Part shown: positions 44,366 through 56,400 of the stretch, piece after piece | How the letters are laid out: each line of letters opens with the position of its first letter | How positions within the stretch are numbered: position 1 is the stretch's first letter | NCBI RefSeq assembly: GCF_013426205.1 | Contig: NC_089422.1 | Span: 7,157,001 to 7,221,000 of the forward strand | DNA from: Metarhizium brunneum | Lineage: Eukaryota; Ascomycota; Sordariomycetes; Hypocreales; Clavicipitaceae | DNA: 64,000 nucleotides | Direction: 5' to 3' | Made by a program: the position numbers and the translations under genes | The notes under the pieces: generated by a model | The model's database searches: none | What the model was told of the DNA's origin: nothing | The model's input: only the letters and a program-made list of their open reading frames with translations

Positions 44366-47300
44366 TTAAGAAACAGAACCTTGCTCTCGCTGCTTCTTAA
44401 CAATATAGTACGTAATAAGACTTTTCGGATCCTCCTTTATATCCTTGAATGCGCCCCAGAATCCAGCATCGCCCACACGATCGTGCAGCGACACACAGAA
44501 CTTGACAGCGTCCATGCGGACTCCAGAGTCGGCAGACTCCAGACAACGACTTGACAAGTCGGTCAACTGCACTAGTTCCCAGTCTACAGGAACAAACTCG
44601 GCCCGCTTATCGAGCATCTCCTTGAGGACATGTAGGCCCATACTCAGGGTACGACACCCCTCTGTCGTAGCATCCGTACATGTTTGAAGTCTCTTGGTGA
44701 GAACAACTACAATTTCAGAACCATCTCCGATGGTTACGAGCTCGTCCGCCAAAAGCTCTAGGCCACTGACCACATGAGCTCGTGTATCGCAAGCCCCACG
44801 CGTCTCAAGCAGAGACTCCAGGCCCTTGGAAACGTGTGGTTGAAAGTTGTCCCGCTCCTTCTTGAGTAAGAGCTTGATGGTGGACAAGATCTGGGCCTTG
44901 ACGTCTTGCACTTTCTCCGCGGGAAGGCTAGGCAGAGGGTCCTCTAGGTATTGGAAAAGCCCCAATAATAGATCCTCGAACTTCCCATCTGTCAAGACAG
45001 TCTTGCTGTCGCGGATGAGAGATTGCAGCTTTCGAAAGCCATGGACTTCGAGATTCTTGTTCTTAATTTTGGTGATCCCGCTGTCCAGCAGCCTGGAATT
45101 TTGTCGAGTCTTCTCTGGCGAGTCTAGCGTATCCGGCATCAGCGATTCGCCATTTGGCTTCGGCAAGTTACCTGCGGCTTCATTCACTGGCTTATCCTCC
45201 AGAACAGGAACGTTGAAAGTTGGCTTCGTTGCAGACGGAGCGCCGTCCGTAAACGGGTCTTCATAAACCTTGAGTGTACAAGACGGCGATTGGACTTGAG
45301 TCCCCAAGTTGCTTTCCCGAGTCACTGCCGCTGCAGGCGATGATCTCAACATTCCCGGAGACTCCTGGAGCTTCTCCGCTTGCTCTGGCGCCGAGACATG
45401 CAGGCTGGCAAAGTTCGGCACTGGCATCGACTCGCTATTGCTGCGCGCCGGAACCGCTCTGCTGACCGAGGCAGGCGATGTTTGTGAATGCTTCAGCAGC
45501 ACGGGGCTGCCCCGTGGAGAAGCGATGCGCTTGTGTGCGGATGGGAAAGTCGGCGACGGGATGCTTGATTCGCTGGCATGAGACGTATGGCCGGGGCGAG
45601 TCTTTGGAAGTGTCTTCTTGGGAGTCACAGCCTTTGGCGCCTTGGGAGTGACACGCTTGGATTTGACGCTCTCGGGGCTGTCAGCGTCCAAGCCAGGGCG
45701 ATCACGAACCGAGTAAGGGCCAGCGGTCGCGGGACGAGCCGCCATTTCTGGTCGACGGCGTGTTGGCCGCATGGGAGCCACCGACATGCCTCCGGCGTTG
45801 ACGGACAGGGTCGATTCGGGGCGGGTCCTTGTAGCGGTAGGTTTCGTGGACGCAGTAGAGTGGGTTGACGTGTTCGATGTAGTCCGAACGGGCGATGAGA
45901 TATGGGCCATGGCCGAGCCAGGTCTTGCTGGCAGATTCTTGGCAGCCAGAGCCTTCTTCTGGGCCATCATGGCCTCTCGGAGGCTAGGTTTGCTGGACGC
46001 CATGGTACTCCTAGATAACCCAAGGCCAGGCCGAGCCGGTGCGTCCGTCTTCTTAGGAGAGTTCGGGTTGTTTGGGTCCTTGTTCAATAGCTTCTGAGCC
46101 GTGGAGTCGAGGTCCGCCATGATGCTACAAACCTGTTAGCTGCCTTTGTTGCGACTGTACGACAAAGGGAAAACATACGCATCGGCACGTGCAGGGAAAA
46201 CACCCCAAAACGCCCAGAATGCAGATCTCGTCTTTTCTCGCACTCCAGGGTTGGCATCTCCCAAGCCTTTGCGGATACACTTTTCCATCAAGTCTACACC
46301 CCCGGTGTGCTCCATATGACTCTTATGACCAGCCTCTTTTTTCAGTACAGTCTTTAGCCAGCCTGTTGCATAGGTCCTGGGTTGAATGTTCTTGTCTTGA
46401 CTGGCACCCCAGATGTGCTGCATTAACCGCTGATTGTAGGTGACGCGGCTGATAATGGTATCAACCGTCACGTTGGCCATCTGCGAGCTAATCTTCTTTG
46501 TCCCCGCAGATAGTTTGACCAGAGCCTGCATCAACAACTCTACCATGGGATCCATAGCCGGACCGAGCGAGATGGCAATCTCCTGGATGAGACCGCATCC
46601 TTCCTTGGACAAGCTCGTTCGCAGTGAGTTGATGGTCTTGATTATACCATCCAGCATGGCACGGAGGCCACTCACAAAGACGTCCTGGAAATCGGTGGCT
46701 GCATTACCAGCGTTGAGGCGCCGCAAAGTGTTGATGGATTGTTCACGCTTCAGCCAGTTCTGTTCCGTCTCCTTGCCCTCGAAGAACCAGGCCATGTCCT
46801 TGAAGATGTCGTCCAGCTCGCGGTTGGTATTAACGTACTGCGGGTCGACTGCGTCGGCGGCGTCGGGCATTGGAGTGATGGGTCGTTCGCTTCCCAGAGA
46901 CGAAACACTGGCCACAAGGGTCGATCGGCTGGTTTGCGACAGTTGTGACGGAAGGGAATCGGCTGGCGTTTCCGGGCGACCACCTGCGGGCGCGAGGGCC
47001 TTGACAATGGCTTGCTCAATAGCAGGACGAACCTTGAAGTTCTTTAGTTGTCGCTTGAGGTCTGACTTGGCGGTGTTTGGGGCCGTTCTATGCTGGGGGT
47101 CAGAATGGATGCCTGCGACTGGGCGACGATGAAACTAATAGGCAGGTGCTCACCTGAAGAGTTCAATCACGGTGGCCTTGGCAGTGTCTCGAACCATGCC
47201 GTCGGCATCTTCGAGAAGTTCCATGAGTATGGGAACGTAGCCTCGAAAAGGCAGACCATGTTCCTGATGAGTCTATAGAAGGAAAGAAGATAGGTTAGTT

Positions 47301-47850
47301 CCACGGAGCAAGACTGGCAGACACGACACCTCTGATATGCACCCTGTGAGGCACGATGACAACGGTAGGGGAAGTTGGTATTCACCTGCAAAAGCCAGTG
47401 CATGCCGCCCTCCTTGGCCCGTGGGTTCTTGCCGGCCAGGGCCGAGCTGCGCACGAAGCGCTCGGCATCAGCAGGTGATGCGACGTAGAGGGTGTTGAGA
47501 GCCTGTGCGGCCAGACTCCGGTACTTGTCCTTCTGATCGCCCAGCTTCTCGATTACCAGCGGCAGTGTGCGAGCCGCCTCGCGAGCGAGCAGCTTAGGGT
47601 CCTGACGCGACAACCGGGTCAAGAGGTGGTTGAGAGCGGTGAAGCCGGCGTTGACGAGGGCGGCATGCTGGGCAGACGACGCGGTGCGCAGACCGTCAAA
47701 GAGCTGGGCAATACAGCTCTCAGGCACGTTATGCTGCTTGATGGCGGATTTTATGACCGTGACGAACTGGACCTTGGCGTCGAGGGATGAGTCGCTTCGC
47801 AGGATGGTCAGCAGGTCTGCGACTTGCGCATCCGTGAGCTTGTCGGCCAT
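44366..47850 (-). CDS. STU1: STU1, CLASP-family microtubule-associated protein
   Basis: CDS complement(join(44366..46124,46179..47087,47154..47272,47386..47850)), 1083 residues, three introns (113, 66 and 54 bp) with consistent phases. The start MADKLTDAQVADLLTILRSD is chosen because the only earlier in-frame start-like codon is GTG. The N-terminal TOG-like array (QFVTVIKSAIKQHNVPES, YRSLAAQALNTLYVASPADA) is followed by the CLASP_N domain in exon 3: ELDDIFKDMAWFFEGKETEQ NW, SLSKEGCGLIQEIAISLGP, GGVDLMEKCIRKGLGDANPG and VREKTRSAFWAFWGVFP. After a Ser/Arg/Pro-rich linker that should bind microtubules, a C-terminal helical region ends the protein. CLASPs rescue microtubules and are required for spindle stability. 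Length and organisation are normal for a filamentous ascomycete. Confidence 0.94.
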
Positions 47851-49311
47851 GGGTGGCACCTATTTCTGATAGGGACACGAGATGAGGGAGGGGAGCCACG
47901 GCTCGGAATGATGAGCAAGTCTGCCAGAAAGGAATTGTCAGATTCAGGAAATATCTCGTGGCGGATGAGTATCACATTGAGGGCAAGCTCTGAGCGTGTG
48001 GGATAAGGGGGGCCCGATACGAGCAGCTGTGATGCGTGGTGAAGAGAAACAGGGGAGGCGTGGACAAATTAGATTTGGGGCAGAATGTGAGGTCATTCCG
48101 GCCACAAGCTGGAGCTGGAGGAGGGGCGACGCCTGAGTGGTCCAATGCCTGCCGTGCCAGGAGAGTGAGGACAAGAAGCTACTTAGCTAGTAGTACATGT
48201 ACCTGCCTTGAGTACCTAGGTACCTAGGTACTTCGAGGTCAACTAGTCTCAGCAGATAAAGTGGCTGGATACGGAGCACTCGAGCAATTGATAAGATTGA
48301 GTCAATCAAACTACTACCTAAGTAGGTAGTACTGGTAGTAGCTTTGACTGAGGGGCCAATTTAACGGCCAGACCACGTAGGAGCCGTCAATTCATCGCGA
48401 AGGGGGCCGAGGAAAGAAGGCAATGGGTGTGTTTTTTTCTTTAGAATTTTAGAAAAAAAAAAGACATACAATGCCCAGAGGGCGCTGGCCTGAAAAATGT
48501 CAGACTCGAGGGCGTCGTGGGAGTCGCAAAGGTAGGTTTCGACGTGGAGGCGAGGGCATTGAGCAAGTTGCGCCAGCAGCGGCCAGATAATGTTTATTAT
48601 GCAGGCTGCGCGGAGCTGCAGGTCTCGTATCGTTGTCAGGGCGCGCGTAACAATGATTTGGTGAAGCAGGCTGCGCGAGGCATAAATACGTTCCAATGAT
48701 GGTATGTCAGTCAGCCGGAGGACGGGAGGAGGGGTTGTCGAGGCTCTCGATGCCGTCGATGGCGCGGTGTTGTTATGCAATGTTTATGTTTCGAGATCGG
48801 CTGGGCCGTTGACAGCCAAGTCAGTTGCCTGGGCGAAGGGCCCAAGTGCAGCCAGGCCGCTTGTGCAGCGAGGGGAACAGCCTGCAGACGCCAACGGGCG
48901 CCCTGAAACCGCCCGCACTGGTCAACTGGTCTGGAGTGCGGGGCCCGGTGCGTCTCCCGACATGCCCACCGGACATGCGCACATGCAGGCACAGACGGCC
49001 TGACCACCGCATTCATCGCTGCCCCCGTCGTCCAGACACGAGCAGATGATGATGGTCACGATGCAAGGATATAACTATATATTACCCGGAAAAGGATATA
49101 TAACTGATGCCCTTTTACGATGACAATACCTGCTAGCCGCCAAAACCTCTTGCGCGACGCCTGCCAACGTTGAACACCTCGTCTGCTCAGCGCCGTCCCA
49201 GGGAGCAGCAGCAGGAACAACAACAACAACAACACCACAAACGCATCACGACATCTCACCCACCAACCACCAACCACCTCAACGTCAGTATCAACCGCAA
49301 GCAATCCGAAA
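47851..49311. other. Divergent intergenic region, no gene seen
   Basis: 1.5 kb between STU1 (-) and the BSP-type peptidase gene (+). It holds two overlapping TACCTAGGTA palindromes at 48213-48230, a related CTACCTAAGTAGGTAG at 48313-48328 and a CAA repeat near 49217-49233 in the probable leader of the peptidase gene. The frames at 48361-48780 and around 48704-49049 are not convincing. Confidence 0.5.
48213..48230. repeat. Two overlapping TACCTAGGTA palindromes
   Basis: TACCTAGGTA at 48213-48222 and again at 48221-48230, sharing two bases. Further exact copies are at 26826-26835 and 32700-32709. Confidence 0.75.
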
Positions 49312-50067
49312 ATGAAACCGGACCCCGAGACATCCGCCGCCCCCTCCTCATTCCCAACCAAAACTCCCGCCACAACCCCCAAGAAACCACCATGCGCCCA
49401 GTCTAAAGACTTCACCCTGCCCAAGCTCCGCCTCGAGATCCGAGATCTCACCCACCCGGGCGCCAACCTGGCCCTCACCTCGGTCAACGCCGCCGAAACC
49501 ATCACCACCGCCGCCCGCAACGTCCTCCGCCTCCTCTACACCTCCCCGGCCTCGCCCACCACCACGCCGCCGCCCACCCGCTCCATCACCCTCATCCTCC
49601 GCGACATGCCGGGCGTGGCCTACACAACGGGCACCGAGCTCGACGACGACCACAAGGAGGTCCACTTCTCGCTCAACCACATCGCCGGCACGAGCAAGCC
49701 GCGCGCCGCCCAGGAAATCACCGGCGTCATCACCCACGAGCTCGTCCACTGCCTGCAGTGGAACGCCTTCGGCACCTGCCCCGGCGGCCTGGTCGAGGGC
49801 GTCGCCGACTGGGTCCGGCTCAACTGCGACCTGGCGCCGCCGCACTGGAAGAAGGAGGCCGCCGACAAGTGGGACGCGGGCTACCAGCACACGGCCTACT
49901 TCCTCGACTACCTGGAGCGGACGCGCGGGGCCGGCCTTGTGACGAGGCTGAATGAGAAGCTGAGGATCGAAAGGTACGCCGAGAGGAGGTTTTGGATGGA
50001 GCTGACGGGGCAGACGGTGGACGACTTGTTTGCCGAGTATGTCGAGAGTCTCAAGGCCGGGCAGTAG
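49312..50067 (+). CDS. Basic-secretory-protein (BSP)-type putative metallopeptidase
   Basis: Single-exon CDS, 251 residues. After a Thr/Pro-rich start the sequence follows the plant/bacterial basic secretory protein family: LPKLRLEIRDLTHPGANLAL, VLRLLYTSPA, SITLILRDMPGVAYTTG, VHFSLNHIAG, the zinc site ITHELVHCLQWN (HExxH, about residue 142), GGLVEGVADWVRLNCDLAPP and GYQHTAYFLDYLE. In the family the two His and Glu of HExxH, with a downstream acid or His, form a peptidase-like site; real substrates are not known and plant members are linked to defence. No signal peptide is obvious, so this copy may be intracellular. The local GC content is very high, which opens a long but meaningless antisense frame (49348-50148). 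Confidence 0.88.
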   Translation: MKPDPETSAAPSSFPTKTPATTPKKPPCAQSKDFTLPKLRLEIRDLTHPGANLALTSVNAAETITTAARNVLRLLYTSPASPTTTPPPTRSITLILRDMPGVAYTTGTELDDDHKEVHFSLNHIAGTSKPRAAQEITGVITHELVHCLQWNAFGTCPGGLVEGVADWVRLNCDLAPPHWKKEAADKWDAGYQHTAYFLDYLERTRGAGLVTRLNEKLRIERYAERRFWMELTGQTVDDLFAEYVESLKAGQ

Positions 50068-50399
50068 TAGTAGACTGCTGTCATGACTTTTGTTGCACAT
50101 GCGGGCAGGCCTTTTTTTTTTTTTTGTCACAGCATGTATATTCTCCATTGTATACGAATAGATTTATGAATTGACTGTGTGTATGTTCTGTCGCTTGTCC
50201 AGTTCAATGTGCGTGCCTGTTCACGCATCAACGAAAGCGAGAAACTACATATACTACGGTAACGTCCCCTTAAAGTTCCAAAAGACGCCATGCCATTAGA
50301 TTTCCCTCCAAAAATAGAAAATTGCCAGTTGGTTCCTTGCAAAACACCGCATATCTAGGGGCAGAAAAAAGCTCTCTTTTTTTTCCCCTCTTTTCTTTT
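50068..50399. other. Short convergent intergenic region
   Basis: 332 bp between the 3' ends of two genes; it contains T-rich runs (50111-50125, 50374-50400) and no gene. Confidence 0.5.
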
Positions 50400-51566
50400 T
50401 CACCCGTGGAGAGGGGTATTCACATCAAGATGGCCGTGGCCTTCAGTCTCGCTGACAACACTCCCAACCTCAGACCAACTAGCTGGTGTCAACATGCCCT
50501 CGCTTTCACTGATGACGTCAAATGGCCTCCCCGATCTGGTGTCGTTGTCGTTGCCCACACACTCCCCTGATCCGATAATCGACACCGAATCCGTAGGCGT
50601 CAGCTGTCCGTCGCTGATCACCTCCGGCTCGGAAACCGGAGCAACAGGCGTTACTGGCAGGGGTGAGTAGAAATTTCGACCGGAGTCGTGAGCCCAGGCC
50701 TGAATGGAGGCGTACGCGTCTTCCCTATCGTCCTGACCGGCAGACATGTACTCATTCTCGGCCAGTTGTCGCTCGAGAGTTGCTGGTGGCGGTGATGGTG
50801 CTCCAAAATTAGGGGATGGTAGTTCAATAAGTGCAGGAGAGCCGTCTAGCGTGCGGGATTGGGCGTCGTCATTCTCGCGGGTGGTTGCGCTGTATATATC
50901 CGACATGTGCTCTTGGCTTTGGGGGAAGGTATAAGTTGCAGAGACATCTTCAACCTCGTCATTTGCGACGCAGTGCTCGTCGGCGAATGGGTTGGCATAG
51001 AGAGATGCCGCTGCTACAGGCGCTGCCACCGGCGCCGCAACTTGTACACGGTGACGAAGACCACTATTCGCATCTCGAATATCGGCTCCCGTATTGAAGA
51101 CGTATGTGCCCTGTTCCGCATTCTCATCTTGTCGAAGAAAGTCATCAAATGAGGAGCCACGAGTTCCCGCCCGGGGTCTTGATGATTCGGCGGGAGGCAG
51201 CGCGGCCGGTGGCGGTTGTGCCGCGGATTCCTCCTCTTTCTTCTTCAGTAGCACCGAGTTCCAATACAGCAATTCCTCTCGCTGTCGGCGGCGGGTAGCC
51301 TCGTCAGCGTCGACTCCGGGCTCAGCGCCCACGCCACGACTCGATTGCAGGAAGCCCTCCGCATCCTCGGGTCTGTTGAAGCGTGGGGCCCGCTCGGCTG
51401 GGTTGATGCCATCACCTAGTGAGTGAAGAGCCACGGCGATGCGGCGTCGAATATCGTCTGCATATCGTCGCAATTCTGGATTCTCATACATGGCCAAAGC
51501 CGCAGCGACAGCTACCGACACAGCGACCACGGCGCCCGAGGCGAGTACAACATGGTTGACAGGCAT
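50400..51566 (-). CDS. Hypothetical membrane-anchored acidic protein
   Basis: Single-exon CDS, 388 residues. It starts MPVNHVVLASGAVVAVSVAV, a single N-terminal transmembrane segment ending at MYENPELRRY. A basic helix (DDIRRRIAVALHSLGDGI) and a charged coiled piece (DEATRRRQREELLYWNSVLL KKKEEE) follow, then a long Ser/Asp/Glu/Pro-rich disordered region with the repeated-looking VAAPVAAPVAA. I recognise no domain. The layout suggests a tail facing the cytosol from the ER, outer mitochondrial or other membrane, but this is inference from composition. An upstream in-frame ATG (51602) would put 12 polar residues before the membrane segment; 51566 is preferred. Confidence 0.72.
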   Translation of the reverse strand: MPVNHVVLASGAVVAVSVAVAAALAMYENPELRRYADDIRRRIAVALHSLGDGINPAERAPRFNRPEDAEGFLQSSRGVGAEPGVDADEATRRRQREELLYWNSVLLKKKEEESAAQPPPAALPPAESSRPRAGTRGSSFDDFLRQDENAEQGTYVFNTGADIRDANSGLRHRVQVAAPVAAPVAAASLYANPFADEHCVANDEVEDVSATYTFPQSQEHMSDIYSATTRENDDAQSRTLDGSPALIELPSPNFGAPSPPPATLERQLAENEYMSAGQDDREDAYASIQAWAHDSGRNFYSPLPVTPVAPVSEPEVISDGQLTPTDSVSIIGSGECVGNDNDTRSGRPFDVISESEGMLTPASWSEVGSVVSETEGHGHLDVNTPLHG

Positions 51567-53177
51567 TCTGGTGCTCCGTACTGCGTAGTTACAAGTAAGC
51601 AAAGCTGCCAGTGGCGGGGTAAGCGGTTGACAGCCGTGATTAGATCAAAAGATACGGCGATAAAAACGTCTGCGTCTTGCTGAAGAACGAAGAGGCTTCG
51701 CTTGGCCAGATATGTCTTCTAGTACTGGATGTTTCAAGGGGACAGAGCTCGACACTGAGCTCGTTTGGAGGCCACATGTGATGACCGTGACTGCTTGCGT
51801 AGTCCTTGTTTGCGCGCCTCGCCACTTGTGCCTCCAGGCAGTCATCTGGTTTCCTGATTGGGAGGCGCCGCGCACGTAGAGTCGACGAGTCTGGCCAAGG
51901 TCACATGACCGAAATACAGCAACTCGTGCTTTTACTCCATGCTATACTCCGTACAGAGTAAGTAGAAGGCCTTCTAGGAAAATTTTAAGTTGAGCATAAC
52001 CATCGTGAAGACCATACTCTGTTGCCGAGATCTTGGAGTCTTTCCGTCTTGCTCTTCGCTCATCAGTAGCAAGGCGACTCACCGGAGAGGATACTTCAGT
52101 GTGGGGCGAGGACGACACGCGCTGAGATTAGTTTAATACCAGCACTTGGGGATGTAGCTAAGTATTGTGCATAGAGGCCCACAGGGTTACGGAATGGGTT
52201 GGGCTAACATGACCGCGCAGCTTTAGACAGCAACTCCGTAACCGCGTAGTCTCGGATCTCAATTGATAAAAGCGAGTACCGATGCTGGCACTCATCGGTG
52301 ACGCAACTCACCGTGCCCCAACATTCCAGGCAGGCAGAACCAAAGAGCCTCCGGATGCTCGGACCGACAAATTGGGCTCAGGCATAGTGGGGGGATTCAG
52401 GACGGAGTTTTAACGGAGTCTCCGTCCGCCATTTATTGACGGCAAATGCTGGCGTAGGCAACATTGAATGCAGGGTCTTGTGGGACGGGGGGAAGGAGGC
52501 AGTCATGCAGTGCAATGCAATTCCAGCAATCATCTCATGTCGTTAGAGACAGCTTTCGATGCCAGCATCTCTAATCCGCACCCAGCTGACTCAGTACGCG
52601 TATTTAGTTCCTGCTTCCAGCCTCCCCTGCATAAAACGTTCAGTGCGAGGTCAATGAGCAGAAGCCGTTTAGCCGTTGTGGGTGGGTGCATTTTTATGCT
52701 GTGCGACACGTAATATTGTAATATGTGCTTCGTAATGCGTTATGCTGCGTTATGCATAATACATGGATTGGGACAAATTAGGGCCGTTGAAGGTTTCAAA
52801 ATTTCTGGCCTAGGTCAGATTTGAGCCCCTAATGATCCTTTAGCCACCGCCAATTCTCGGTCAAAGTGCTACTATCGCTAAATCATGAAAAAAAGAGAAA
52901 GAAAGTTCCCTGCCTCAGCACGAGGCCCTTCTGTTGAGACGATTCAAACATGCTGAATTCTACATATGGACTCTACTGGAGAACATTGCCCACGCAAAAT
53001 AATAAATAACACCAACCCAACGATCTGTCGCAGACTGAATCCCAAGATATTGTTTTGGGAGCAGCGACACGTTGATCCAACAGGTCGCGATTCGCTTGCA
53101 CATCAAAACGCCACATGCTGTCTTAACGCCAAATGCTTTGCTTCAGAACCATGTACTTTTCTTTCCCACCACATTAT
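51567..53177. other. Intergenic, no gene seen
   Basis: 1.6 kb between two minus-strand genes. A TACTCCGTA copy lies at 51945-51953 beside a diverged partial copy. No convincing frame or RNA. Confidence 0.5.
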
Positions 53178-53490
53178 CTAGTGGGAGGTGGTTGATGAAG
53201 CACTGGACTCGACAGAGTCGGTGGAGTTGGTACGAGCAGTCTTGGTGCGCTCACTGTAGAGACCACGTTAGTACAGTTGTAATTCCAGCAATGCAAGACA
53301 TAAGTCAAGTAGCATCGAGTTTGGGGAAAACATACTAAGCAGAGCGGTCCTGCAGCGTGCAGGTCCAGCGGTTGTTGCCAGTTTTGATCTCGAACTTGAT
53401 GCCCTTGTGGTCACCGAAGGAAGGGGCAGCAGTCGGAGCCGCTGGGGCAGCGGCAGCGGCAGGAGGGGCAGAGGCAGCAGATCCAGGCAT
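53178..53490 (-). CDS. Small conserved-looking hypothetical protein (76 residues)
   Basis: CDS complement(join(53178..53253,53336..53490)). Exon 1 encodes MPGSAASAPPAAAAAPAAPT AAPSFGDHKGIKFEIKTGNNRWTC..., and would stop two codons later if unspliced. An 82-bp intron with GTATGT donor, TACTAAC branch site and CTACAG acceptor fuses it to ...DRSA/YERTKTARTNSTDSVE, ending SASSTTSH. The near-perfect splice signals and preserved frame argue for a real gene. The pattern is an Ala/Pro-rich start, a short structured core (GIKFEIKTGNNRWTC) and a Ser/Thr-rich tail. No known domain. The 5' leader overlaps a pyrimidine-rich stretch up to about 53610. Confidence 0.7.
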
Positions 53491-56400
53491 TGTGAGCGAT
53501 GTGAAGAATTGTGAGATGCTTGTTGCGAAAATCAAGAGACTGAGATTAGACGATTGCAGGGTCTTTGGTGCGGCCGGACGGAAGGGAGGACAGACCTCTT
53601 TATACAACTGCCCGGCACACGAACGGAGTACTTTGGATGATCTATGATGCGGCTCTACTCATGGGCCACACCCGCACGGGTGTGAAGAAAAACCTGAGAC
53701 AGAGACAGGCAAAAAGCCCGACGCCGACTGGATGGGTGGCGGGGGGTGGGCTTGGAATCGTCGCCCAAGTCGTTTGCTTGCCAAAAAGCCTAAAACTAGT
53801 CTGTCACGACAAGAGATAAGGTGAGTTATTTTCTTGCTGCCAGACCAGGACAGGTGCTCTTGTCCATGTAGTACTACAACACCACGGATTCAGCCTAGAT
53901 CATATGGGGTGCCAATCTCCTGCCCCACGATCATGTTAGTAATGGGAAAGGATAGCGGCATGGGGGGTTATCGGTTTCTGGCGCCATCCTGGGCATCCCC
54001 ATGTGTGGCTTTTTACTTCGTCGCCACCACATTTCCAACGAGAATATGTAGTACTACAAGCGAGGAATGGCCTTCGGGTTGCCTTTGGGTGGCTTGAACA
54101 GGACAGATACTACTACTACCAGCGCTTGTACCGCGCAGCAATTTTTTTTGGACACTCGGCAGATAGCATCGGAGTCAAGAGACACCTACTACGACTTTCC
54201 TTCTTCTCTGGCCATCAAGTTGGTGCCGAACTCCGTGTCCATGGATCCGGAAATTGCCAGGAAACGGAAAGTCACTTTCCAAGGGCGGTACGGAGCACAA
54301 CGGCGACCATCGGCCGCTGCTGTATTGACAGCACCGATATTTCGTGCTTGTAAAAGCCAACGGTGGAGCAAAACCCGTGGGGCTGATTGTAGATGGGAGG
54401 GCTCGACGGGATTGTCGCCTTGCCGCTAGTTTGAGGGATGGAAGATCATCGCTGGTTGCGATGTATGTATATGTACATCCATACGTCCCTTCACAGGATG
54501 CCCTCCACGGGCCTGGTATAAGAACCAGCAGTCAACTGCATGCCAAGCGTACAACCCTAGAACGAATTGCGGACAAGCTCTGAATGAAGGGTCCGGTGGG
54601 TTGCGATTCAGACCACGGTTTCATGGCTCTTTGGCTTCTCAACAGGACAGTGGAGGGCCAAGTGAGACCGCCTGGTCACGTCACACCAGCCTCAGTTGTT
54701 CTAGAAGGAATGCTTAAGAACATAATTGGCTCGCCGAATCTCCAACAGATGCCAGGGCAGGGGCGTCCGATGTGAGAGGCCGGTCATAGTTGTACCAGTA
54801 CTACTGCATTGTAGATGTGGACCATTTAATCCTGATGGGTGCATGGCAACTGGCTGTAGTCCCATGTGGCCCCCTATGCGTTTGACTTCCAGAGTTGCCG
54901 CGTGCGGTCGGGGGCAATAACGTTTTCACTACGGATATCCAGCCCGCGGAGTTGTTTGGACGCGAGGCCCGACGCGGTGTGGTTGAGCTGCACTCCGTGT
55001 TTCTCCTGCAACATCTTTATGCTGTCTTTTGTTCCCTTCGGTTTTCGAAGCCCGCGTCATCGGCAGGTCTGGTCGTCCTACTGCGTAGACAAAAGAGAAA
55101 TGAACAGTCTCAGCCGTTCTGTTTCGACCGTTGACCACGACACTGCTGTCCTCGTTCGCCATCGATGAAACAAGATTCCCCGTGACCTAGCGACACTGGT
55201 TCCAGTTCCGTGTTTTGGCAAATCCATGCGCAGAAGCGCTAAATTCCGCCTCAGCCGTCAGTGCCGTGCATTCCCTGCCGTAGGAACCGTGGTGCAGTTA
55301 CGCCAAGGGGATTTGCAATGAGTATCTGGACCCAGGGTCAAAGTAGGTGAAGTGGAGAGCCCTGATGAACTGCATTCCTTGTCCAGACATTACTGCCGTC
55401 TCCTAGACCTGCCCCAGCATGCCTTGTTGCCGTCATCTCGACAGCGTGTCTGGGTGCTTGTCTGAGCATAAAGCATTGTCTGCCACAAATCTGCGACTCC
55501 AATGCCTCCACTGTTGTTTGCTGCAATGCCTCCCAAAACAGAGAATAAGCCGAAGTCGCCTGTATTCGTCCGGTGCTGAAGCCAGCTCTGCTGCCAGCAA
55601 AGGGCCTTGCGATCGTGGTCGAACAGCTTTGCCAACAGTCGTGAAGCACACAGGCTTCAAGATTGTTAAGTCTCAGGAGACTTCTTTGGTAAGTATGTCC
55701 TAGAATGCGACAATGGTTTATGTTTGAGCATTCTGGGTCCTCCAGGATTGCCCTTCTTGTTGTTTCTTTGGTATCTCTGTGTACCTAGCTTGACGGCCAT
55801 ACGCCACTGCATCTTTATGGCTTGTTGCATTCGCAGCTGAAATGCCATTCTGATGAAAATAGGGCTTACTGCTATGATAACTAGCGTCTTGATCATCCGT
55901 CGACTGTCCGGCAAAGCTCGGCGCTTGGACTCTCATCTGGGATGGAAGGATCCCACCGCCAACCATGCTTCGTGTTTGCATGCAGGGAACTTCGAGCGAG
56001 CATCGACGAGTCATCTTCATCTTCATCTCGGCAAAGTCGATCAAATGCTCGGTATGCATCACCTTATCGTCGAAACTGCTTGCAGGGCATATTGATGGCG
56101 AGATTTGGACACTCCTGCAGTCGAATGTCGAGGCTTGATTAGACTACTTTCTTGTCTGATCTTGGCACCTTGGCAATACGCCACAGAGTGCCTTTCCCAG
56201 CATGGGCATGTAATAGTGATCGAATCAGTTGTATGTACGGAGCACGGAGTACGGGGTACTGCATGTTGTGTGGTCATCAAGCGTATTTGCTGGCGAGGAG
56301 CTGAGTCTCCACCATTTGAATCGAGGAGGGAACGATTCATGATCGCGCGTTGCTTGTTGTGCTTCCTTCCTTGCTTCCCTCCTTCCTTTCATTTCTACCC

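Noticed and set aside
49348..50148. 266-codon minus-strand open frame opposite the BSP-type peptidase gene
   Set aside because: It is rich in Gly/Val/Arg only because the sense strand is GC-rich at third positions. The plus-strand frame has a clear family match with HExxH.
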